Source: Heterodera schachtii
Taxonomy: Eukaryota > Nematoda > Chromadorea > Rhabditida > Heteroderidae
Length of the DNA: 64,000 bases
NCBI GenBank assembly: GCA_023374025.1
Contig: SIJG01000003.1
Span: 3,551,154-3,615,153, forward strand
Direction: 5' to 3'
The first letter of the stretch is position 1, and each line of letters begins with the position of its first letter. Shown here one piece after another: positions 52,267 to 61,989 of this stretch. A program made the translations under genes and the position numbers. The notes beneath the pieces are model-generated. The model was not told the origin of the DNA. It ran no database searches and saw only the letters and a list, made by a program, of their open reading frames with translations.

Positions 52267-54158
52267 TCATTTCGGCCTCCCATGCAAAAGCATTGGCGTG
52301 AAAATTGCCGGCAACGTGACATTGAAAGGGCCATGTTCAGTGACCATGGCCAAATAGGTTAAAAAATCTTGTTCCCTTTTTGTGCTGAAGATCAGAGCCT
52401 CAATCAGATGGACCATTTCGGCAAAACGTTGTGCCGCCCCCATGTTGCCGTGATTAATGCGCAAATGGCACATTAACAGGTCGGCATAGTAATCGGACCA
52501 TTTCTGCAAGGTGCGACGACCATCACCGGACAGACCGGAAATTGCTGGAAATTTTATTTTCTTTGGCAAAAAATATTTTATTTAATAATTTTTAATTAAT
52601 TTTGTACCAAAAATAGGCCCCGCCTCCTTTAACCCCCCAAAAACTGCATAAGCGAGAGAGTGTTTTCGTAGGTTATATTCTCAAATAAGACATTAATTAT
52701 TATATAACATCAAATTGGCACCCCTATTTAATCACAACTTTAATTAGTTATAATAAAATGAAACTAATTTTATTATTCTCTTATTTTAATTGTATTCGTT
52801 GTGTTACCTGAATGTGATAATAGCAATGCTCTAAGCAATAAAAATTCCTCATCTGAAAGTCGTAACTGATTAAATGGCACCATTGACTTGATGTATAATG
52901 ATTTGGAAAATGTTTGAACGCTGAAATTTTTATTAGCAATAATTCGAAAGGAAAAATTAATTTATTCACTAAAGTTTTATAGCTAATAATTATTTAAAAA
53001 TGAAAAAATATATTAAAAATTACGTTTTGTTATCGCAATAACGCGGATTATTGTAATAAAGGAACAATGGACTAAACGCATTGTTCGGGATGCTTTGGAC
53101 AATTGGTGAGTTGACTTTTGATGAATAAAAGCGTCCATACAGTGAAAATAATGGAATTGTAATATAACTCAGTAAAACTGCCTGAAAATGTTATTTATTT
53201 TGAGGAAAATTAGGTCGTTTCCCCAAATCCGCACCAAGGTGCTTGGCCAGGTACGTAGCAGCAGGGGGGAAGGGGCAGAATTCTCACGCACCCCCCGAAA
53301 TGAAAAATAAAAAATTTTTCAAGGAAAAATTATCAATATTTAAAATTTGAACAATTGCAAATTTCGAAAAATTTCGTTACGGTTCAAAAAGGTATCGCAA
53401 AAAATACTCAACAACCAGTTTTTTTATCTCTTCAATTTTGCAGGCTAACACTTAGGGCTATAGAATGCTCCCATGATTGTTGCATTTGGCTTTCCAATAT
53501 AAAGTTATAGTCAAAAATTTGTGTTCGTAAGAAAACGGCCTGGTCCACCTTTTTACACCCATTTACCTGATCATTTGTCTCGAGTATTTGGAAATGTGGC
53601 ATTGTGCGGCATAGATCGATCGCTGTCATAACTTGGAACAACAGCATGCTTTTTTTATTCAAAAAATTTCCATGCTCGGTACCCATTTTATAAATTTGTT
53701 CAGGAAACAAATGCGGGCCCATCATTTTCTAGAATAAATAAAAATAATATTTTAATTTCACCAATTAGTGACATATGAAAGATTTAAATTTTAATTTGTG
53801 GTTTCTACAATTATTTAAGAGACATCGTTTATATGTCAAGAATTGAAATTTTTAGAAGATCCGTAAACCGAGATTGACTAAAGAATGCTTTTTAACATTT
53901 CCTGCATTTATAAGAGAATGATCTGGCAAAGTTTAATTATGTTTGCTTTATTATTCAATTGTTATGAATTTTTAAATTAATTTTCGGCACTTTGACATAA
54001 CTCAATTCTCCCCACCCCAATATTTCATAAAAATTTAAATATTCAGGAATTGGAGAGCAAGTAGCATTGCCTAAATGCGCCAAGAGAGAGAGAGAAGAAT
54101 GAGATAGTAATGAGAAAAGAGAGAGAGAGAAATAAAGCGAGAAGAGAGAGAGAGAGAA

Positions 54159-54195
<37 letters not shown>

Positions 54196-54298
54196 CAGAG
54201 AACAGAGAGAGAGAGAGAGAAAGCGAGAGAGAGAGAGAGAGAGAAAGCAAGTGAGAGGGAGAAAAAGTGAGAGAGAGAGAGATAGAGATAGTGAGAAA

Positions 54299-54330
<32 letters not shown>

Positions 54331-57300
54331 AAGAGAGAGGGAGAAAAGCGAGAGAGAGAGAGAAAAAAGTGAGAGAGAGAAAGCGAGAGAGAGAAAAAAG
54401 CGATAGAGAGAGTTAGTTACCGTATATTTGTTTGGCTTGAATACAATATTCTCGGTTCCTTTCAAAAAATCATTTAGCGTCGGAAATTGCTCAAAAATCC
54501 CATCGTGAAATTCTCGCCGAATGCTAATAAATGAGCGAATGTGTTGCTCAACTGAATGCATTGAACGGATTGTTTGACAGAGCGCCACACTTTTGTCACT
54601 CAAAGTTGAAGCAATTTCTACCAATGGTTCAGCAAATGGTTGATGCACTTTAAAAATTTAAATCACTTTTAATAATTGTCTTCAGGTAACTTCTTTTCGG
54701 CTAAGTTTCGAAGATTTATGAATATTTTTGTAAACTCAAATTATTTGCATTATCTATCATTTTAAGTAGCGAATTAGTCATTAAAATAAATTGTTAGTGC
54801 TTTTCTTAATTCCGCCAATGAAAATAAATGAAAAAATAAAATTATAAATTTTAAAAAAAAGTCAAATTTTCTTTATTAAGCCGTAAAAGAAAATATTATC
54901 AGGTTTGAAATCAGTTTTATTGGGTTGGTAAGTAAGTCCGAGCGCTTTTTTCGGAGCATGTTATTTCTGCTGAAGCGTTATCGATCGACTCTTGCTTAGC
55001 ATATTCTTTTCTCTATCGAATGCATTGTGAATCAGCGAAATTCATCAATGTTTAGCAAAGTTATTGAACTTTGAATATGGACCCCAAATTGATAAAAATG
55101 AGCACAGCGGGGGACCACTGTTTTAAAAATTTTTCTTTCAGTAAAAAAAGGAAAATTAGTCGGTATTTTATTTATATCAATTTGAAGCCTTTTCTTTATT
55201 CTATCTAATGCGTTTTATTTCAGAAAAATTTATCAATTTTTAATCAAGATATTGTTTGTTAAAAATACGTGCAAAGGTGGAGAAAAATGGCATTTTAGGC
55301 ACATTTTTTGGTCCGTGTTACAATTTGTCAAAAATGGCAAGCTTGATTTTGAAATTTACCGCATCCGCCCTATAGTACGGATGTGGCACCAAGTGCCTAT
55401 CAGTTGTTTGGGTCCTAATCCAATAACGCTTACGGGCGCAACACACGAAAATGCCGTGGCACTCAAAAATTGGCTTGACGAATTCTTCGAGTCCAAACCG
55501 CCCATTTTTTACGAGGGGAATCGAAAAACTGCCCGGGCGTTGGGAGGAGATCGTGAACAATGCGGGGGAATATATTATTGATTGATATAATGTCTGCTTA
55601 TTTCACTTTCGTGCAAAATAAAAAGTGCAAAAAAATGGTGCTGAGTCGTTATATAAAAACCATCAAAAAATGCGTTATATAAAAAACCATCAAATGGAAA
55701 TTTTCAAATAAGCTGCCCATAACTTTTGTCAAAGTCAACCAAATTAAACATTCTTGGTATATTGGATAGCCCCAACATTTCTATATAAGCTCATATAAAT
55801 TACAAAGAATTTGGTCAAGTTTGAGCAAAGTTATGGCCAAAAGTACGCAAGGTACCAAGTTTTCACACATTTTTGGCCATAACTTTTTTAATCTCAATAA
55901 AATTTTGAAATTTTGCAGGCTAATAGAGGACATGTAGGGCTATCGAATAATAGCAAGCTTTATTAATTTTGTTGGTTCTGAGAAAGTTTTGATCAGAATT
56001 TTTTATGATCAAAATTTTTTTATGTCTAATGAAAAAATGTCCGTTATAAATTTCTTAGATTTTTTATTTTCTTACTATTATTCGATAGCCCTACGTGTCC
56101 TCTATTAGTCTGCAAAATTTCAAAAATTTTTATTGAGTTTAAAAAAAGTTATGGCCAAAAATGTGTGAAAACTTGGTACCTTGCGTACTTTTGGCCATAA
56201 CTTTGCTCAAACTTGACCAAATTCTTTGTAATTTATATGAGCTTATATAGAAATGTTGGGGCTATCCAATGATACCAAGAATGTTTAATTTGGTTGACGT
56301 TGACAAAAGTTATGGGCCGTTTTTTGTTGAAAATTTCCATTTGGTGGTTTTTTATATAACGCCCTTTTTGATCGTTTTTATATAACGACATAGCACCCAA
56401 AAAAACGCGCACGGACTTACTTACCAACCCAATAGACCAAAAGAAAAGGCTAAAATTATATAAAATTTTAAATTTTCTGGTAAAACAAACCTTATAGCTA
56501 GCTATAGCACTGATTGGTTTATAATCATAAAAAACAATTCCTTTTCAGGAAAAATAATGATTTTTCAAAAAAAAAAAACTATTTTATTATAGAAAATGAA
56601 AAATGAAAAACAAAAACTGACTTTTATAAGAGATGCCTTTGTCAACTGATTCATAGTTTGCTTCGTAATTAATTGCTAATTCCTTAAATAATAATTAATT
56701 GGAGGATTTTTAAAATTAATAATTTAATAATTTTACTTTTTTATCGTCGGTGTCATTTTTCTCATAATTTCTGTTCTGATGATGCTGAAGAAACTCACGA
56801 CGTTGGTAAAGCCATTTAATGAAGCTTTTCAGTTCCGGAGTTTGTTCAATTTCCACGAGGGTTGGGTCCATGCCGACTAACAAACATTTGTCCAACCGAC
56901 ACGAACGGCACATCGAATTTTCTTTTTTAATTTAATTAGTTATTATGTGGCGATAAATTAGGGATAATTCAATATTTGAGCATTTTACATTTTATTTGCC
57001 TTAGGGAATTTATTATAACTGTTTAACAATAATTACGCTCTTTATGTCATGAAATTGGCTCATCACACTTAGTTACTTTAATATAATTAAACAAAAAAAT
57101 AAGCAAATTTATTTGATTTATTAAAATTACTTACCATCACTTAAAATACACGAATTTGTTTCTGGGCAAGTGAACGTTCGCTGACTATTTACTATACGGC
57201 GAAAAAATTGTTTACATCCTTAAGCAACAAATTGTTTACTCATTAATTAATAATTATATTTTAGTGAAATGCTTGAAAGTTCATTTTTATTCTTACCATT

Positions 57301-57423
57301 GCAACTTTGCACATTGTAATATTTGAACGCTGCAACTCGTCCACAAATTAAACATTTTTTTGGAGTTTTTTGTTGTTTTTTGTATATTCTTTTTTGTTTG
57401 ATTGGTTCCGCCGCCGCGTCCAT
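52267..57423 (-). CDS. Nuclear hormone receptor, nine exons, 464 aa
   Basis: Exons: 57423-57297, 57218-57135, 56921-56737, 56682-56622, 54647-54421, 53728-53567, 53181-53024, 52920-52808, 52544-52267. All are GT-AG, phases 1,1,0,1,0,0,2,1, sum 1395 bases, no defect. Residues 24-83 form the DNA-binding domain: first zinc finger C24, C27, C41, C44 with P-box region CNGCKQFFRR, second finger C60, C66, C75, C78, then RLDKCLLVGM. A hinge follows, and from about residue 150 a helical ligand-binding domain (YITIPLFSLYGRFYSSK, MVPFNQLRLSDEEFLLLRAL, LQKWSDYYADLLMCHL) reaches the C-terminus. The CNGCK P-box is typical of the expanded nematode receptor set. A nuclear transcription factor; ligand and targets unknown. 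Intron 4 (56621-54648) hosts a mariner element, and intron 5 a GA tract. A permuted partial copy lies at 8008-9176. Confidence 0.94.
54080..54415. repeat. (GA)n-rich tract in intron 5 of the receptor
   Basis: About 330 bases of GAGAGA/GAAAGCGAGA repeats. Its counterpart in the permuted copy at 8455-9048 is longer. Confidence 0.93.
55252..55590 (+). pseudogene. Mariner transposase, C-terminal remnant
   Basis: LKNWLDEFFESKPPIFYEG is characteristic of the end of mariner transposases. Just after it the frame slips, and the neighbouring frame carries the usual C-terminal ending before a TGA at about 55581. The catalytic part upstream is unrecognisable. Non-functional. Confidence 0.82.
55635..56400. 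repeat. ~765-bp palindrome inside the mariner element
   Basis: The arms 55635-56000 and 56010-56400 are reverse complements: GGTGCTGAGTCGTTATATAA against TTATATAACGACATAGCACC, CATCAAATGGAAATTTTC against GAAAATTTCCATTTGGTG, and further blocks with AAAGTTATGGCCAAAAGTAC and AGGGCTATCGAATAATAG to the centre near 56005. It separates the transposase remnant from the 3' terminus, so it inserted after the mariner copy. Confidence 0.85.
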
Positions 57424-57692
57424 TTCGAAATTGGGTTTTTTGAGATTTAAATAAATTTCAATTTATCTAAGCATATATTATTTATCTAGGTTCTGATAAT
57501 TTCTCATTCAATCTGTACTATTAACATAGAGATATATAAAATGGAAATTAATAAAAAAAATAAAAGAAAGTGAATTCATTTTTTCGTCTTTCCTAAAATT
57601 ATCAACAGCATTGTCTCATGCTAAATTGATTTTTTTAAATCGAAAAATGTGTCCTTAAGCTGAATATTACTATCGAAATTAGGTTCGCCATA

Positions 57693-58515
57693 TTGTGATG
57701 CTGGGTTTGCATGATCCGGCAAAATTCTGGACATTCCAGGACATTTATTCGGATTGTCCATATAAATACCATACCAGCATAAACTTGTATTGGTTAGGGT
57801 TAATAATATTTTACATCTCTTATTAAAATGATTTTCCCTTCTACAAATGTCATCATCATTTTGGTGGCACTTCTGCTCGAATTCCGAAGCTCAAAAATTT
57901 TAATCTCAAAAGCTCGGAGTCCGCAATTCCCCGAATTAGTGTCGGGGAGTCGGGGGGCAAAAAGTCGGAGGTCGGGGACCGCCGGGGGGCACATGTCGCG
58001 GGTCGGGTTGAGGAATAGCTCCCAAAAACGTCTCGGGTCGGGTAGGGGGGTTCGGGGTCGGGGAGAAACCCTAATCTAATGATCGGTCTCCATTTTTCAG
58101 GTTTTCCAAATTACCAGGGTTGTTAAAGGCATATATTTGAATTTTTGCTAACACAGAAACCTTACCGACCTGCAAGGCATCATACGGGCAGGACGGGCCA
58201 GCAGAAGTGCCACCAAAATGATGATGACATTTGTAGAAGGGAAAATCATTTTAATAAGAGATGTAAATTTTTATTAACCAATACAAGTTTATGTGGTATG
58301 GTATTTATATGGACAATCCGAATAAATGTCCTGGAATGTCCGGAATTTTGAGGGATCATGAGAACCCAGCATCAAAATAATGCCAATTTTGGCATATCCC
58401 GTCATTTTAGATTTGTCCTGATTTTGGAAATAGGCAATCTGATGTCCTGAAATGTCCGGAATTTTGAGAGATCATGCATCCAGCATCACAATATGTCAGT
58501 TTTGGCATATCCCGT
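57693..58515. mobile_element. Foldback element with GTCGGG-rich centre
   Basis: 57693-57885 (GATGCTGGGTTTGCATGATC ... TGTCATCATCATTTTGGTGG) is repeated as reverse complement at 58210-58375. The spacer holds TCGGGGAGTCGGGGGG repeats ending in GGGGAGAAACCCTAA, resembling one end of the C-rich hAT-like element at 3713. On the right side a ~112-base unit with CAGTTTTGGCATATCCCGTC-like content is tandemly doubled (58379-58443, 58490-58555). Confidence 0.65.
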
Positions 58516-58559
58516 CATTTTAGATTTGTCCTGATTTTGGAAATAGGCAATCTGATGTT

Positions 58560-59405
58560 GAAAAAAAAAATCAAATTATTTATAAGTTAATTGGACCAAA
58601 TAATGGGTGAAAAATGGTAAAATATGAAATGTACAATGGTGCTAGATCTTTTCCTAAAAACTGCCACCTTGGAGGATTCTAAAACTGCAAAACTTTCAAA
58701 AAAAAATTATTTATAAAATGTAACTTTAAGCAGAATATTATTCTTTTTAAACATTATTAGATTGGAAATTGTGTGGGAAAATTTTTTAATGAATTGCGAA
58801 ATGCACGTTTAAAACCAGCTAATATTAGCGAAACCTCCAAAAACTAAGTAAATTTTTAAATTTTTTTAAAACACAAAATAAAAATTTTAAATCAACAAAA
58901 TATTTTTTAAAAATAATAAATTCTGTGTAGTGAAACATTGATTATAATAAGGCTGGGACATTAAAATAAAACTTTGCATTAAATTTAATTATATGCACTA
59001 TTAAGACTTCATCCGTGCATCGTTTCCTTCACTAATTAATTATTGTCAAATACTTAGAAATTATCTCATCACTATAGTAACATGAAAAGATTTGTGCTAT
59101 AACTAAACGAATATTTTCAATTGTGTGGGAAAATTTAACTGAATAGCGAAATGTACGTTTAAAACCTAATATTAGCGAAAGAAAATTTTTAAAATTTCAC
59201 CAAAAATCAAACTTTTAAACGTAAACTAGAAAAAACATTTAAGCAAATGAAAAATCCCTTTTATGGATTAAATTTAATATTTTTATTTGAGGTTCCTTTT
59301 TATTTAGTTCAAATTCATTAAAGTTTTTTTAAATCTGGGGGATTTATTTTTGAATAGATTATTTTTTGATTTGCTTTTTTGATTAATCAAACTAACACAG
59401 TTGTG
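58560..59405. other. No gene seen; internal duplication
   Basis: ATTGTGTGGGAAAATTT and GCGAAATGCACGTTTAAAAC (58757-58815) recur at about 59118-59165 as GCGAAATGTACGTTTAAAAC. TCTTTTCCTAAAAACTGCCA at 58650 resembles transposon ends seen elsewhere. Confidence 0.5.
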
Positions 59406-59410
59406 CTCCA

Positions 59411-59552
59411 GGGATGGCATTCCGAGGCCCAAAAATTTTCGGAAACCGGAAGTCGGAATTCCGGGGGCCAAAAATTTTTCGGAAATCGGAATTCCGAGGC
59501 CCCGAAAATTTTTCGGAAGTCGGAAATAGGAATTCCCTGCCATCCCCGGTGT
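59411..59552. mobile_element. Short MITE with CAGGGATGGCATTCCG ends
   Basis: CAGGGATGGCATTCCGA pairs imperfectly with GGAATTCCCTGCCATCCCCG. Between them are repeated CGGAATTCCGAGGCC and AAAATTTTTCGG units. Flanks GTTGTGCT and GGTGTGCT agree in 7 of 8 bases. A relative fragment is at 19562. Confidence 0.65.
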
Positions 59553-59719
59553 GCTACTTCGCTTGCCTTCTTGCGCTAGTCAGAAATTTCAAAATTTTAG
59601 ATTTATACATATTTAATTCAAAAAAGTTTTTAAATCTTCCGATCTTTTTAAATCTATTTCTGTCAATTTTTCTCTCATATCTTCTTTGTCCTACTTATCA
59701 GCTCCTTCCAATCTTTCAT

Positions 59720-60108
59720 TTATTCTCTCTCTCTCCCTCCCTCTCTCTCTCCCTCCCTCACTCTCCCTCCTTCTCTCTCTGTCTCTCTCTCTCTCTCTCT
59801 CCCTCCCTCCCTCCCTCCATCTCTCACTCGATCTCTCACTCTCCTTTTCACTCCCTTCCTCTCTCTCTCTCACTCGATCTCTCACTCTCCTTTTCACTCA
59901 CTCTCTCTCTCTATCTCACATTCTATTAATTTGTTTCACCTTTCTCTGCTCGGCCTTTCTCCTTATCACAAATAAATCTCCCTCCTTCCCCTCTCTCTCT
60001 CTCTCCCCCTCCATCTCTCTCGCTCTTTCTCTCTCCCTCCATCTCTCTCACCCTCCTTCCATCTCTCTCTCTCTCTCTCTCTCACTCTCACTCACTCTCT
60101 AACATTCT
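59720..60108. repeat. CTCTCC-rich tract
   Basis: CT repeats with CTCCCTCC and CACTCGATCTCTCACTCTCC units; the latter is tandemly repeated near 59825-59895. TAACATTCTATTAATTTATT follows two of the blocks. Open frames of Ser/Leu are artefacts. Confidence 0.9.
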
Positions 60109-60810
60109 ATTAATTTATTTCATCTTTCTCTACTCGGCCCCACATAACAAATCACGGGCTATCATTTTTACCTAAGAAATTGGAAAACTTGGACGCGTAA
60201 AAAAACTACTAAAAATCCTGAAATATGTAATAAAATGTGCTAAATGCTGAAATATTTGCAAAGCCCAATAAATGTTTAAAATAAAAATTTATTCAATGAA
60301 ATAGAAATTAATCATATATTTTATTTCACATTAAAAACATTCAATAAAGTGTTAAAAACCGATCTGTGACGAATTGTTTTAATGTGTATTTTTTGGTTAA
60401 AAAATAATAATAACAAAGAATTTTCCGCTAATAAATCGCTAGTAAGTTGGGAAAATAGTATTCTCTAATTAATAGTTGGCAGAAGCGCTTGGCTCCGGGG
60501 ACGGAAGGGTGGGATGGAGAGATAAATTCAAAAACTCGATTTTAGGGGTGTTTTTTATTTTTCGAAATCCCAAAGTAGGAAGGGTGTTTTGCAGGAAGTT
60601 GAGCCTTTAGCCAAAAATGACTATTTTCAAGAATGTGGTAAAATAGGTGTCCGGCTGTGCCTTTATGCGTGACGTCGCGGAAAACTTTGCTTTGTTAAGA
60701 GAATTACTTCAAGTTTTTAAAGATTTGTCATTTTTCTAAACTTTTTACTTTTTGTTCGGGGAGAGCCTTTAGCCCCTCAGCCACCGCCCCGGTCAGAGGC
60801 CAAAATAGTT

Positions 60811-60914
60811 GTGGGATAGAGGAGTTTATATATTACATAAAAAGAAAATAACGCATTATTGCTTAATATGCACGACAATTTTTATGTAATAGTTAAACTC
60901 CTCTATCCCACACC
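60811..60914. repeat. Hairpin element with TGTGGGATAGAGGAG ends
   Basis: TGTGGGATAGAGGAGTTTAT and AACTCCTCTATCCCACA are complementary, with ATTACATAAAAA and TTTTTATGTAAT pairing inside. About 104 bp, directly beyond the stop of the peptidase-like gene. Confidence 0.7.
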
Positions 60915-60917
60915 TAT

Positions 60918-61985
60918 TTAGGCCCTGATAAATTTGACAACCCCATCTATTCCCCAAGTTGCTCCGTGGCTGTTTTGGACTTTGTCCCCTTCTGTGCCAA
61001 AACACAAAATGGATAATGTGTGCATTATTACGTCTTGTTCTTCTGCTTCTTCGCATTCCTTGATGCTTGGAACGTAAACAAAAGTACCATCGTACTCATG
61101 AGAGGTGGGCGGAGCAAAAATTCCTAAAAACATAGATGATTGGAAATTATTTTTTTTTACAATATTATATTTCAACATACGTTTTACGAGTGGCAACCTT
61201 CTTGCTGTCAAGAAATCCATGCAACTTTCTATCGTTGCATGGTTCCATGCTCCGGTGCCTTGTACAAAAGCCCATTTTTCTTTGTTTGAGTGAGTGCCTT
61301 CTCACTCGCCACTCCACACGATTGTGGTTTGCCAATTATTCCACTTTTATATTCATAAAATGAATATAGTGGGAGTCCATCAGTTTGGATGAGCCTGAAA
61401 ACATTTGTCCAAATGATGGGACGAAGTCCGAATAGTGCAAGCAAATAATTTATTTTAAATAAAAATAATGTTTTATGAAATATTTTATCATTTTAATTGT
61501 TTTTTGCATTAAATTTAATTATTTGCAGTATATGAACATTATGAACTTCGCCCATACTTGCATTATTCGGACCTTCGTCCTAGCATCGATAAATTTCTTT
61601 AAAAATTATTTATTAAAAAATCAAAGATTTACTCAAAAGGGTCGGCAATTGGAACTCCTCGGCAGCCACTCAATGCTTTTTTTCTCACTTATACAATCGG
61701 CCAAGTATTGCTCGGAGAGATTCAACAGTCAATCTGTTTGACCAATCCGTGCATCGAATACCGCCGTCGAAAAAACTGTAGTCGACGCGATGGCCCAATA
61801 ACACTCGCAATTTTCTGTAATACAATTTTCATTCGAAAAATCATAGAAAATTATATGAACTTTTTAAAATTAATATTAAAATGAATAATTTATCTTTAAT
61901 TATTACATCGTTTTATTGTTTACCCTGGTCTTTGGTCGTTGGTATTCTTAGCTGTCCCGTTTTTGTGAAACGAAGGTCCAAGCGA
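60918..61985 (-). pseudogene. Papain-family (C1A) cysteine peptidase, disabled
   Basis: Pieces in the right order for a C1A mature domain: about 61985-61924 (RLDLRFTKTGQLRIPTTKDQ, the end of the lead-in), 61814 to about 61630 (ENCECYWAIASTTVFSTAVF, then LLNLSEQYLADCIS), 61394-61181 (TDGLPLYSFYEYKSG, then WNHATIESCMDFLTARRLPL) and 61123-60918 (HEYDGTFVYVPSIKECEE, LCFGTEGD, QNSHGATWGIDGVVKF). The Cys before Trp in the active-site block is Tyr; His in MHTLS and Asn in QNSHG are kept. There is an in-frame TGA before LLNLSEQ and a one-base frame change in the third piece, so it is a pseudogene. No leader exon was found. Confidence 0.72.
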
Positions 61986-61989
61986 TCTG

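Larger units (their letters stand above)
54920..56432 (+). mobile_element. Mariner-type transposon, 1.5 kb, decayed
   Basis: Termini TTGGGTTGGTAAGTAAGTCC and GGACTTACTTACCAACCCAA are exact complements, with TA duplicated outside each end (54918-54919, 56433-56434). These are mariner-family ends. The left half keeps the C-terminal part of a transposase frame around 55440-55580. The right half is occupied by a palindromic insertion. The element sits in intron 4 of the nuclear receptor in the opposite orientation. Confidence 0.88.

Noticed and set aside
53432..53566. Extension of receptor exon 6 past its donor
   Set aside because: The extension includes the recurrent GGGCTATAGAATG motif, is not needed for phase, and the next true exon at 53181 joins the CAG/GTAAAT donor exactly.
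54043..54648. 201-codon frame on the minus strand
   Set aside because: Only the first ~75 codons are receptor exon 5; the rest is the intronic GA/TC repeat.
59414..60102. Overlapping Ser/Leu-rich frames of 138-171 codons
   Set aside because: Produced by CT repeats and the small MITE; no conserved content.
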